Source of the DNA: Alphaproteobacteria bacterium
GTDB lineage: Bacteria > Pseudomonadota > Alphaproteobacteria > UBA7985 > JAUIBT01
Direction of reading: 5' to 3'
Assembly (NCBI GenBank): GCA_030432195.1
Contig: JAUIHE010000010.1
Span: 1 to 37,140 of the forward strand
DNA: 37,140 nt
Below, in pieces: positions 1 to 7,202 of the stretch (the first letter of the stretch is position 1; the number at the start of each line of letters is the position of its first letter). A program made the position numbers and the translations under genes. The notes under the pieces were generated by a model. The model ran no database searches and was not told the origin of the DNA. It worked only from the letters and a program-made list of their open reading frames with translations.

Positions 1-215
1 TCAACATGGGCTATCGGGAAGGCTGGGCCGAAAACGGTGTTTTGATCTCAGGCGAGTCCCCTGATGGGCGACTGCCGGAAATCATGGAGGTCGAAGGGCA
101 TCCTTGGTTTATTGGCGCTCAATTCCACCCCGAATACAAGTCGCGCCCGCTCGAGCCGCACCCCTTGTTTGCCTCATTCGTTGCCGCATCACTGAAGCAG
201 TCGCGCTTGGTTTGA
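1..215 (+). CDS. pyrG: CTP synthase, C-terminal fragment (5' end outside window)
   Basis: This is the last ~70 codons of CTP synthase, which converts UTP to CTP using glutamine nitrogen. The frame is open from the window edge and stops with TGA at 213-215. The fragment is the end of the glutamine amidotransferase domain: the motif [17 protein letters not shown] carries the His and Glu of the Cys-His-Glu triad and the hallmark KSRP stretch that separates PyrG from other class I amidotransferases. The nucleophile Cys and the whole synthetase domain lie upstream, outside the window. The gene is convergent with ftsY, and a tandem-repeat spacer separates the two stops. The methionine at position 6 is internal, not a start. 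Confidence 0.93.
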   Translation, partial: NMGYREGWAENGVLISGESPDGRLPEIMEVEGHPWFIGAQFHPEYKSRPLEPHPLFASFVAASLKQSRLV

Positions 216-222
216 TAAGTGG

Positions 223-306
223 ACTGGTCTTGTTGGACTGGTCTTGTTGGGCTGGGTTGACTGGACCGGGTTGACTGGACCGGGTTGACTGGACCGGGTT
301 GACTGG
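223..306. repeat. Two adjoining 14-bp tandem repeats between pyrG and ftsY
   Basis: Two copies of ACTGGTCTTGTTGG (223-236, 237-250) are followed by three full copies of GGGTTGACTGGACC (254-267, 268-281, 282-295) and a partial fourth (296-306). Both units are 14 bp and share ACTGG, so the second may have arisen from the first by slippage. The array fills the spacer between two convergent genes. It has no spacers or palindromic units like a CRISPR. Confidence 0.9.
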
Positions 307-310
307 GCAA

Positions 311-323
311 AGGCGCGACGCCT
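311..323 (-). terminator. Small hairpin just after the ftsY stop, weak terminator candidate
   Basis: AGGCG (311-315) and CGCCT (319-323) form a 5-bp GC stem with a 3-nt loop directly after the ftsY TAA. On the minus strand only three T follow, so it is a weak intrinsic terminator at best. Confidence 0.35.
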
Positions 324-324
324 C

Positions 325-1485
325 TTAGTCCAAGTCCACCAGAGCTGTAGCGAAGGCTTGCGGGTCGAAGGGCGACAGGTCTTCCATGGCCTCGCCGACG
401 CCGACAGCGTGGATGGGCAGGCCGAAACGGTCAGCTAGGCCCACGATGACCCCGCCGCGGGCGGTACCGTCCAGCTTGGTGACGATCAGGCCGGACACGT
501 CGATCAACTCCTTGAAGGTCTTGACCTGGTTGATGGCATTTTGCCCCGTCGTGGCGTCTAGGACCAACAACGTGTCGTGGGGCGCGCTGTCGTCCAACTT
601 CTTAATGACCCGCACGATTTTTTGCAGCTCGGCCATAAGGTCGGCCTTGTTGTGCAAGCGCCCAGCGGTGTCGACGATCAGCACGTCGCAGGCTTCGGCC
701 CGAGCGCGTTCTACGGCCTGATAGGCGACAGCAGCCGGGTCTGCCCGCTCTGCGCCGGTCACGATGGGCACGCTTGCGCGTTCTGCCCAAACCTGGAGCT
801 GACCGACCGCCGCCGCGCGATAAGTATCTGCCGCTGCCAGCATGACCTTGGCGCCTTGCGCCTGGAACTGGCTCGCCAGCTTGCCAATGGTTGTGGTTTT
901 GCCCGCGCCGTTGACGCCTGTGACCAACACGATGTGGGGCTTGTGCTGGTCCTTGATGTCGAGCGCGAAGGCCACGGGCTCCAGCATTTCCGCGATGATC
1001 CCGGCCAGGGCTTGACGAAATTCGGTGTTGCTGGCCTCTTGGCCAAAGCGTTGTCGGCGCAGCTCGGCGACGATCTTGGCGGCGGGCTCAACGCCCAGAT
1101 CCCCCATGATGAGTTGATCTTCCAGTTCTTCAAGCGCATCGTCGTCAATCCGCCCCCCGCTGAACAGGCTGGTCAGACCGGCACCCAGGCGTGAGGAGGA
1201 CTTGGCGAGCCCCTGGCGCAGGCGCTGTGTCCAGGAGAGGCGCGGTTGGTTGGTTTGGCTAGTCTGACTAGTAGGATTGGTTTCGTCAGTCGGTGAAAGA
1301 TCGCTGGGCGCTGGCGGCGATGGCTGCGCTGGGCCATCAGTTGCCGTCTTAGTTACTGTTTCGGCCGCTGTTTCGGGTGTCGCTTGATCCAGCTCAGCAT
1401 TGGCTTGCTGCGGCGCGCCCGTCTGCTCGGCCGGATTGGCGGTTTGCTCGTTTTGTTTCTTCCGGCCCCAGCCAAATAAACGCAT
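325..1485 (-). CDS. ftsY: Signal recognition particle receptor FtsY
   Basis: FtsY is the membrane-associated SRP receptor GTPase that docks Ffh-ribosome complexes at the Sec translocon. The 386 residues show a basic N-terminus (MRLFGWGRKK), a low-complexity Gln/Thr/Pro/Ala-rich A region to about residue 85, and then the NG domain. GTPase motifs are complete: GVNGAGKT (190-197), DTAGR (272-276) and TKLDG (336-340). The start ATG lies 11 bp after the mtaB stop and has only a weak AGAG Shine-Dalgarno. Together with the dapF/mtaB overlap this gives a dapF-mtaB-ftsY operon. Its partner ffh is transcribed divergently from the other side of dapF. The variable acidic region is usual for the family, and I see nothing broken. 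Confidence 0.97.
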   Translation of the reverse strand: MRLFGWGRKKQNEQTANPAEQTGAPQQANAELDQATPETAAETVTKTATDGPAQPSPPAPSDLSPTDETNPTSQTSQTNQPRLSWTQRLRQGLAKSSSRLGAGLTSLFSGGRIDDDALEELEDQLIMGDLGVEPAAKIVAELRRQRFGQEASNTEFRQALAGIIAEMLEPVAFALDIKDQHKPHIVLVTGVNGAGKTTTIGKLASQFQAQGAKVMLAAADTYRAAAVGQLQVWAERASVPIVTGAERADPAAVAYQAVERARAEACDVLIVDTAGRLHNKADLMAELQKIVRVIKKLDDSAPHDTLLVLDATTGQNAINQVKTFKELIDVSGLIVTKLDGTARGGVIVGLADRFGLPIHAVGVGEAMEDLSPFDPQAFATALVDLD

Positions 1486-1496
1486 AAAAATCTCTA

Positions 1497-2828
1497 TCAG
1501 CTTGGAATGTTGCTTGGAGTAGGGGCCAGGCTGCGCCCACGCAGAGCCGGGCCTTTGCCGTTGTTCGGATTGGCCTCAAGGCGGACATCCACCAGGCGAC
1601 CCGCTGGGGCATCTGGAAGGCTAACCGCCAAAAACTGAGGGGAGCGTGCCAGGCCCCCTTTTTCCACCAGCACTTGGCATTCGCTGCCGACTTGGCTTTG
1701 GGTATAGGCATCCAGGGCCGCATCGCCCGCTGCGCGTAGCCGTGCGGCGCGTTCCTTGCGAACCGCTTTAGCCACTTGCGGCATGCGCGCTGCGGGCGTT
1801 CCTTTGCGTTCCGAATACGGGAAGACGTGCAGATAGATCAGGCCGCAATCTTCCACCAAGGCCAAGCTGTCCTGAAACTGCTCTTCGGTCTCGGTGGGGA
1901 AGCCTGCAATCAAATCGGCCCCGAAGACCACGTCCGGGCGCAGCGCGCGAATGTGTTGGCACACGCGCAGCGCATCAGCGCGCAAGTGGCGCCGCTTCAT
2001 GCGCTTTAGTATCAAATCGCTTCCGGCCTGGAGCGATAGATGCAGGTGGGGCATAAAGCGCGGTTCGTTGGCCAACACGTGCAACAGGTGCTCGTCGATC
2101 TCGATGCTGTCGATGGACGACAAGCGCAGGCGCGGCAGCTCTGGAACGGCAGCCAGCAGGCGACGCACCAACTGACCCAGCGAGGGCTTGCCCGGCAGAT
2201 CGGGGCCATAGGAAGTGATATCGACGCCAGTCAGCACGACTTCCTTTGTGCCGCCCTTGACCAGATGGCGTACTTGGTTGATGACATCACCCATAGGCAC
2301 CGAGCGCGCATTGCCGCGCCCAAAGGGGATAATGCAAAACGTGCAGCGGTGATCGCAGCCTTGCTGGACTTGGATAAAGGCCCGGGTCTGCTGGTCAAAT
2401 CCATCGATCAACTGGGGGGCAAGTTTGGTTGCCTGCATGATGTCGTTGACTTCGATCCGGGCGTGCTCGGCGCTGGCGCCCCAAGCCTCGGCGGTTAGTT
2501 TTTCTTCGTTGCCCAACACCCGTGCGACTTGCGGCATGGCGGCAAAGCGCTGAGGCGCGATTTGTGCCGCGCAGCCGGTGACGATGATCGGACGCTCGGG
2601 GGCGTCGCGATGGGCGCGCCGGATGGCCTGTTCGGCCTGGCGTTGGGCTTCTGACGTCACGGCGCAAGTGTTGACGATTAGGGCATCATCCAGCCCCGCC
2701 GCGCGGGCATGGCGGCGCATGACCTCGCTCTCATAGAAATTGAGTCGACAGCCGAAGGTTTGAACGCTGAGCCCAGAGGCGGGGGCAGCGTCGCTTGAAG
2801 AGGCGGGCTTAGCGTGGCGTTTCGACAA
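1497..2828 (-). CDS. mtaB: tRNA t6A37 methylthiotransferase MtaB
   Basis: MtaB is a radical-SAM enzyme that converts N6-threonylcarbamoyladenosine-37 of tRNA into its 2-methylthio form. The 443 residues show the MTTase N-domain with three cluster cysteines (FGCRLN ~27, NTCAVT ~55, TGCAAQ ~86), then the radical SAM CxxxCxxC in GCDHRCTFC (158, 162, 165). A TRAM-like C-terminal region begins around residue 370. The FGCRLN form and the following FYESE are typical of MtaB rather than MiaB (which has GCQMN) or RimO. Its 5' end overlaps the dapF 3' end by 20 bp, implying translational coupling, and ftsY follows 11 bp after its stop. Confidence 0.95.
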   Translation of the reverse strand: MSKRHAKPASSSDAAPASGLSVQTFGCRLNFYESEVMRRHARAAGLDDALIVNTCAVTSEAQRQAEQAIRRAHRDAPERPIIVTGCAAQIAPQRFAAMPQVARVLGNEEKLTAEAWGASAEHARIEVNDIMQATKLAPQLIDGFDQQTRAFIQVQQGCDHRCTFCIIPFGRGNARSVPMGDVINQVRHLVKGGTKEVVLTGVDITSYGPDLPGKPSLGQLVRRLLAAVPELPRLRLSSIDSIEIDEHLLHVLANEPRFMPHLHLSLQAGSDLILKRMKRRHLRADALRVCQHIRALRPDVVFGADLIAGFPTETEEQFQDSLALVEDCGLIYLHVFPYSERKGTPAARMPQVAKAVRKERAARLRAAGDAALDAYTQSQVGSECQVLVEKGGLARSPQFLAVSLPDAPAGRLVDVRLEANPNNGKGPALRGRSLAPTPSNIPS

Positions 2829-3714
2829 GGCCGTGATCGTCCAACATTAGGGTGGCCTGGAACACATAAGAATAAGGGCCGGTCATGTCCACCGTGCCGT
2901 CATCCAACCAGTCAATGCGCACGGTGCCGCCGGGCATCATGACCCGAACGCTGCGCTCGGTCAGCCCCCGGCGCATCGCAGCCGTGGCAGTCGCGCAGCT
3001 TGACGAGCCGCTTGCCAACGTTGGCCCGACGCCGCGCTCCCAGATCAAGATCTGTATCGTTTCGCGGTCCCAAACCTTGATGAGCTGAACGTTCGTGCGC
3101 TCAGGAAACAAGGGGTGATGTTCGATCTCTGGCCCGACCAGATCGCGCAGGGCCTCGCTGAGATCATCGACGAAAAAGGAACAGTGCGGATTGCCGACGT
3201 TGGTTGCAACGGGCTGGCTTAACCCCTCGATCGTCAGAGGCAGGGCGTCAGGGTCGGCTTCTCCGGCTAGCGGTATGGTCTGCCAATCGGTGTTGACTGG
3301 CCCCATGTTGACGCGGATCTCCGCGCCATTGCGGCGGGCAGGTAGCAGGCCAGAGATGGTTTGGATCGTCACGTCATCGCGCCCGCGCTCGCGCATGATG
3401 AGATCGGCGATGCAGCGAGTGGCATTGCCACAAGCCCCCGCCTCCGAGCCGTCCGCGTTCAAAATCCGCATGAAAACGTCGGCCTGGATACTGGGCTCAA
3501 GAACGATGAGCTGGTCAAAGCCGACACCCTTGTGGCGGTCCGCTATCGCCTGAGCCTGAGCGGCATTGGGGCGAAAACCCGTGGCGTCCGCGCACCGCAG
3601 CGCTTTGGCGGCCGCAGTGGAGGCACCAACGACAGCGGTATCAGGCGCGCGCGCGTCCATGACGACAAAATCGTTGCCGCAGCCGTGCATCTTGAGAAAC
3701 GGAATAGTGAGCAT
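2809..3714 (-). CDS. dapF: Diaminopimelate epimerase family protein, second active-site Cys replaced by Ser
   Basis: DapF interconverts LL- and meso-diaminopimelate for lysine and peptidoglycan synthesis, using two cysteines as acid and base. The 301 residues begin with the family hallmark KMHGCGNDFVVMD, and the first catalytic cysteine is present (Cys95 in GSEAGACGN). The second site, read ERGxGETxACG in characterised enzymes, here reads ERGVGPTLASGSSSCA. The catalytic Cys is Ser235 and the preceding Glu is Pro231; a Cys remains five residues on (240). I checked these codons on the minus strand (CCA for Pro, AGC for Ser). The protein is longer than the ~275 of E. coli because of an Ala-rich insert at residues ~24-55. 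Position at the head of dapF-mtaB-ftsY is the conserved one. Either this clade uses a variant active site or the activity differs. Confidence 0.88.
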   Translation of the reverse strand: MLTIPFLKMHGCGNDFVVMDARAPDTAVVGASTAAAKALRCADATGFRPNAAQAQAIADRHKGVGFDQLIVLEPSIQADVFMRILNADGSEAGACGNATRCIADLIMRERGRDDVTIQTISGLLPARRNGAEIRVNMGPVNTDWQTIPLAGEADPDALPLTIEGLSQPVATNVGNPHCSFFVDDLSEALRDLVGPEIEHHPLFPERTNVQLIKVWDRETIQILIWERGVGPTLASGSSSCATATAAMRRGLTERSVRVMMPGGTVRIDWLDDGTVDMTGPYSYVFQATLMLDDHGLVETPR

Positions 3715-3887
3715 GGCTCAGCCTTTTACACAATCGGTGTCAGCGCTCAAGCGATGTTGCTTTGCTAGGGGCGGGTTAGGCGCAGGGAGTGCCAGAGGCG
3801 CGACATTAAGGCATGGCTGTGGCACATTTATGGTCGTGCTGTCACATTCGGGCGCAATCATAGCGCGTTAATGGGGTGAGGCCCAGC

Positions 3888-3902
3888 TTCGCAACTTGCG
3901 AA
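3888..3902. promoter_or_regulatory. Perfect dyad TTCGCAA-C-TTGCGAA, possible operator
   Basis: Arms TTCGCAA (3888-3894) and TTGCGAA (3896-3902) flank a single C. It lies about 175 bp upstream of dapF and 75 bp before the first terminator-like hairpin. A related dyad (TTCGCA-N5-TGCGAA) occurs before the RHH gene at 13710-13726. The binding protein is unknown. Confidence 0.45.
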
Positions 3903-3964
3903 TTACGGCAAAAAAGGGGCTGCGAAACGCGAAATGTCGCTGCAATCTGCCAAAACGACGCCCT

Positions 3965-4026
3965 GGAGGCTAGGCGCGCCTTCCCGAGCCTGGTGAACTC
4001 AGCTTGTCGCCCAGTCCTCCTTTTTT
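3965..4026 (+). terminator. Orphan intrinsic terminator, possible 3' end of a small RNA
   Basis: The left arm GGAGG-CT-A-GGCG (3965-3976) pairs with CGCC-C-AG-T-CCTCC (4008-4020), eleven base pairs with one mismatch and one bulge. Six T follow at 4021-4026. No plus-strand gene ends nearby, so it would end a non-coding transcript started in about 3770-3950. The ~30-nt loop may itself fold. Confidence 0.5.
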
Positions 4027-4148
4027 GTTTCCTTCGGGAAGCGGCCGGAGGGCGGGCGGCACGAGTTGTCTTTATGTTTCCTCCCTAACTTTTCGGCCGC
4101 TCATCCCATTTGGACTAGATCACAGCCAGCCAGCCACTTCCTGTTTTC

Positions 4149-4172
4149 AGCCCTCTTGTGAGCGGCTTTTTT
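4149..4172 (+). terminator. Second orphan intrinsic terminator upstream of ffh
   Basis: AGCC-CTC (4149-4155), a TTGT loop and GAG-C-GGCT (4160-4167) form a seven-pair stem with one bulged C, and a T6 run completes it (to 4172). It faces the same way as the 3965-4026 hairpin. It could end a second short transcript containing the 4040-4101 stem, or back up the first terminator. Confidence 0.55.
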
Positions 4173-4235
4173 GTGGCCTTGAACACGGCGGATTTGCTTA
4201 AAGTGGCACAATATATCAGCCCCGTTGCAGGTGGC

Positions 4236-4264
4236 TTGACCAGGCGCCCCTTTTCCTTTAGATA
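4236..4264 (+). promoter_or_regulatory. ffh: Candidate sigma-70-type promoter of ffh
   Basis: TTGACC (4236-4241), a 17-nt spacer and TAGATA (4259-4264) give a good -35 and a moderate -10. The implied start near 4271 would give a leader of about 100 nt carrying the hairpins at 4285-4344. Matched by eye only. Confidence 0.4.
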
Positions 4265-4284
4265 CCGCCCCACAAACTAAGCAA

Positions 4285-4344
4285 GACGGGAAGTCCAGCG
4301 ATTTCCCCCGCTCGTCCGCGAAGGCTCGCGCACGGGCGTTTTTT
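4285..4344 (+). promoter_or_regulatory. ffh: Competing hairpins with T6 in the ffh leader, possible attenuator
   Basis: The downstream hairpin pairs CGTCC (4313-4317) with GGGCG (4334-4338), with an inner stem GCGA/TCGC, and is followed by T6 (4339-4344), the form of an intrinsic terminator 25 nt before the ffh ATG. An upstream hairpin, GGGAA (4288-4292) with TTCCC (4303-4307), can extend through GAC (4285-4287) with GTC (4314-4316). That uses bases of the terminator's left arm, so the two folds compete. This is the layout of a transcription attenuator. No uORF or known riboswitch core is seen. Confidence 0.4.
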
Positions 4345-4368
4345 GCTTGGGATCAATAGGGTGCTTTA

Positions 4369-5796
4369 ATGTTTGAAGGTCTTGGCAATCGCCTGACGGG
4401 AATTTTTGACGGACTTCGCGGGCGCGGTGCGCTGAGTGAGGATGACGTCAAAAAAGCCATGCGCGAAATCCGCGTGGCGCTGTTGGAAGCCGATGTCGCG
4501 CTGCCGGTTGCCAAAGCTTTCATTGACCGCGTGCGCGACAAGGCCGTTGGTCAGGAGGTGGTGCGCTCCGTCACCCCGGGCCAAATGGTCGTTAAGATCG
4601 TCAGCGATGAGCTGGTGCGCATGCTGGGCTCTGAGGCGTCAGAGCTGAAGTTGATCGGCGAGCCGCCGCTGGTCTACCTGATGGTCGGCCTGCAAGGCGC
4701 AGGTAAGACCACCACCACCGGCAAGCTGGGCAAGCGCCTGAAAGAGCGTGAGCGCAAAAAGGTGCTGATGGCCTCGCTGGACACGCGCCGCCCGGCAGCG
4801 CAGGAACAATTGGCGGTACTGGGCCAACAGACTGGCGTTGATACCCTGCCGATCGTGCCCGGCGAAAACCCGGTTGCTATTACCAAACGCGCGCAGACCG
4901 TTGCGCGCATGCAGGGCTATGATGTCCTGATCCTGGATACCGCTGGCCGCCTGTCGATCGATCTGGAGCTGATGGAAGAAGTGCGCTCTGTGCGCGCGGT
5001 CTGTAAGCCCGTAGAGACGCTGTTGGTGGTCGATGCCATGACCGGCCAAGACGCTGTGCAGACCGGCAAAGCCTTTCATGAGGCCTTGGACCTAACCGGT
5101 ATCGTGTTGACGCGAATTGACGGTGATGCGCGCGGTGGTGCGGCGCTGTCGATGCGTGAAGTCACCGGCTGTCCGATCAAGCTGATTGGTGAGGGCGAGG
5201 GCATGGACGCTCTGGATGTTTTCCATCCTGAGCGGATCGCCAATCGCATCTTGGGCATGGGCGACGTGGTTAGCTTGGTCGAAAAAGCCGCCGAGCACTT
5301 CGAAGAAGCCGAAGCGGAAAAGATTGCTAAGCGCCTGCAAAAGGGCCAGTTCGACCTGAACGATTTGGCCAGCCAGCTCAAGCAGATGCAAAGCATGGGC
5401 GGTATGGGCGCGCTGATGAAGATGCTGCCCGGCGGCGCCAAAATGCAGGCGGCAATGAAGGGTGCCAACATCGACGACAGTCTGATAAAGCGCCAACTTG
5501 CCATTATCTCCTCGATGACCCCGAACGAGCGCAGCAAGCCGGAACTGTTGAAAGCCAGCCGCAAACTGCGGGTGGCCAGCGGCTCGGGCACGAGTGTTCA
5601 AGACGTTAACAAGCTGCTCAAACAGTACAATGACGCTGCCAAGATGATGAAGCGCATGAAAAAGATGGGCAAAAAGGGCGGCGGCTTCCCAGGGATGGGC
5701 GGCGGTGGCATGCCCCCCGGCTTCGGCGGCGGTGGCGGCGGTATGCCACCTGGTTTCGGCGGCGGTGGCGGTTTTCCTGGCCTCGGCGGCCGCTAG
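4369..5796 (+). CDS. ffh: Signal recognition particle protein Ffh (SRP54)
   Basis: Ffh binds signal peptides on nascent chains together with 4.5S RNA and pairs with FtsY as a GTPase couple. The 475 residues show the N domain (1-~95), the G domain with GLQGAGKT (107-114), DTAGR (190-194) and TRIDG (248-252, for the usual TKxDG), and the methionine-rich M domain from about 295 with a finger loop full of Met (QMQSMGGMGALMKMLPGG). The C-terminus ends in repeated MPPGFGGGGG units, a Gly-rich tail longer than in E. coli. The start ATG follows an AGGGTG Shine-Dalgarno. The opposite frames stay open over long stretches only because of base composition. Confidence 0.97.
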   Translation: MFEGLGNRLTGIFDGLRGRGALSEDDVKKAMREIRVALLEADVALPVAKAFIDRVRDKAVGQEVVRSVTPGQMVVKIVSDELVRMLGSEASELKLIGEPPLVYLMVGLQGAGKTTTTGKLGKRLKERERKKVLMASLDTRRPAAQEQLAVLGQQTGVDTLPIVPGENPVAITKRAQTVARMQGYDVLILDTAGRLSIDLELMEEVRSVRAVCKPVETLLVVDAMTGQDAVQTGKAFHEALDLTGIVLTRIDGDARGGAALSMREVTGCPIKLIGEGEGMDALDVFHPERIANRILGMGDVVSLVEKAAEHFEEAEAEKIAKRLQKGQFDLNDLASQLKQMQSMGGMGALMKMLPGGAKMQAAMKGANIDDSLIKRQLAIISSMTPNERSKPELLKASRKLRVASGSGTSVQDVNKLLKQYNDAAKMMKRMKKMGKKGGGFPGMGGGGMPPGFGGGGGGMPPGFGGGGGFPGLGGR

Positions 5797-5889
5797 CCGT
5801 CTGGTGCTGCCTCGCGCGGGATCTGCGCACAACAGTTTTTACTCTAATACTTAAACTACACTTGAAAATCTGAAGGAAATCAAACTCCT

Positions 5890-6300
5890 ATGTCTACTAA
5901 AATCCGTTTGGCTCGTGGTGGCTCTAAAGCACGTCCGTTCTACCGCATCGTTGTTGCCGACAGCCGTATGCCGCGTGATGGCCGCTTCATCGAGCGCCTG
6001 GGCTCTTACAACCCCATGCTGCCCAAGGACCACGAAGAGCGCGTTGTCATCAAAGACGCTGAGCGCGTCAAGCATTGGCTGAGCCAAGGCGCACAGGTTA
6101 CCGACCGTGTTCACCGCATGCTGGCGGCTGTGCAAGATGCAGACGGCAACGCCTTGATGGGCGCGCGTTCTATTCCTAGCCAGACTAAGAAGAGCCAGAA
6201 GTCTCAGAAGACCCTGGATCGTGAGCAGGAAAAAGCAGAAAAGCTGGCTGCCGCTGCAGAAGCAGCCGCCGAAGCTCAAGCCGCTTCAGCTGACGCCTAA
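5890..6300 (+). CDS. rpsP: 30S ribosomal protein S16
   Basis: S16 is a small-subunit protein needed for 30S assembly. The N-terminal ~80 residues match the family ([32 protein letters not shown]). The remaining ~55 residues are an Ala/Gln/Lys/Glu-rich helical extension typical of alphaproteobacteria, giving 136 residues against 82 in E. coli. An AAGGAA Shine-Dalgarno lies about 12 nt before ATG. The 93-bp gap after ffh is AT-rich near its end and may hold a separate promoter. Unusually, rimM-trmD-rplS do not follow; a MarC-type gene does. Confidence 0.97.
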   Translation: MSTKIRLARGGSKARPFYRIVVADSRMPRDGRFIERLGSYNPMLPKDHEERVVIKDAERVKHWLSQGAQVTDRVHRMLAAVQDADGNALMGARSIPSQTKKSQKSQKTLDREQEKAEKLAAAAEAAAEAQAASADA

Positions 6301-6445
6301 GGCATGTGGGTGGCGCGGCGCGTTGGCGGTTCACCCGCGCGCGCGTCGCTCTGCCTGCTTGGCGGCCATCCATGGTCTTTGCGTTGAACAAAGGCCGTGC
6401 CCGCTGCCTTAGCCTTTGCGGCAGCCTTTGTTGCGATTTTCGCCC

Positions 6446-7081
6446 ATGATTGATGCCTTTATCTCCGCCTTTTTGCTGCTGTTTGTGGTGGTTGACCCGC
6501 TGGGAAACATTCCTTTGTTCCTGGCGATAACCAGCCATTTGCCTAAGCAACGCTTGGTGCGTGTGGTGTGTGAGGCCGTGGTGATCGCGACCTGCATTCT
6601 GGCGGGCTTTGCGCTGGTGGGGACGGCGATCCTCTCCTACCTTGGCATCTCTTTTGCGTCCTTTAAGGTGGCGGGCGGATTGGTTCTGTTCCGCTTGTCG
6701 TTGGAGATGTTGACGTCCAAACGCGAAGAGCGCCGCCGCTCGAACGTTGAAGGCGAGGCGGATGAAGAACCGTCGGATAACGTGACGGTTTTTCCCTTGG
6801 CAACGCCGCTGTTGGCGGGGCCATCGGCGATTGTCTCGGTGATGGTCGTCATCTCGGACCATGCGGATGATTTCGCCCTTCAGGCGGTCGGCGGCACGGC
6901 CTTGGTGGCGGTGATGCTGGCCTCCGCACTTATCTTGTCGGGGGCCGTCAAGGCGCGTCAGTGGATAAACCAACAGGTCATGGCAGTGCTGTCGCGCGTT
7001 ATGGCCATCATCCTGGCCGCCATGTCGGTGCAGTTCGTCGTTGATGGCGCCCGCGAAATGGGCCTGTTCCCCGCGCTCTAA
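6446..7081 (+). CDS. MarC family (UPF0056) inner-membrane protein
   Basis: The 211 residues show the MarC family fold: about six membrane spans (roughly 5-28, 39-62, 67-85, 119-135, 145-165, 178-202), the early motif FVVVDPLGNIPLF and the mid motif PLATPLLAGPSAI. A hydrophilic charged loop (about 90-112, KREERRRSN...) separates the halves. Function is not established; E. coli MarC was once linked to antibiotic resistance but this is not supported. I chose ATG at 6446 over an in-frame TTG at 6416, because family members begin right at the first span; neither start has a clear Shine-Dalgarno. It sits 145 bp after rpsP and 121 bp before the Atp12 gene, so co-transcription is possible. Confidence 0.88.
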   Translation: MIDAFISAFLLLFVVVDPLGNIPLFLAITSHLPKQRLVRVVCEAVVIATCILAGFALVGTAILSYLGISFASFKVAGGLVLFRLSLEMLTSKREERRRSNVEGEADEEPSDNVTVFPLATPLLAGPSAIVSVMVVISDHADDFALQAVGGTALVAVMLASALILSGAVKARQWINQQVMAVLSRVMAIILAAMSVQFVVDGAREMGLFPAL

Positions 7082-7202
7082 TGCAGGCCTACCGCCAGCC
7101 CCGAGCACAGCGCATGCAGGCGCGGGCACAGGCACACCTGGCGAGCCGCTTGCAGCCGCCCACGCGCCGGGCCTCAACAAGCCAATAGGACATAACGAGC
7201 CC

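Larger units (their letters stand above)
3715..4368. other. 654-bp non-coding, highly structured dapF-ffh intergenic region
   Basis: No convincing coding sequence lies between the divergent dapF and ffh starts. The region holds, in order: a 15-bp dyad (3888-3902); a long hairpin with T6 (3965-4026); an 8-bp perfect stem AGCGGCCG/CGGCCGCT (4040-4047 with 4094-4101); a second hairpin with T6 (4149-4172); a promoter-like TTGACC-N17-TAGATA (4236-4264); and two competing hairpins ending in T6 just before ffh. All three T-tracts read as terminators on the plus strand. This suggests one or two small RNAs here plus an ffh leader. I find no SRP RNA, tmRNA, 6S or RNase P signature. Confidence 0.6.

Noticed and set aside
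223-306. CRISPR-like array between pyrG and ftsY
   Set aside because: Units are only 14 bp, directly abutting and without spacers; it is a simple tandem repeat.
3566-4201. Overlapping open frames before ffh as genes
   Set aside because: They overlap dapF antisense or the hairpin region, are Arg/Ser/Cys-rich without family motifs and lack good ribosome binding sites.
4261-4344. SRP (4.5S) RNA gene in the ffh leader
   Set aside because: The invariant GGAAGCAGCC-type apical loop is absent on both strands across 3715-4368.
5092-5832. Long open frame antisense to ffh (246 codons)
   Set aside because: It mirrors a strongly conserved gene; residues are Ala/His-rich and follow codon bias of the opposite strand.
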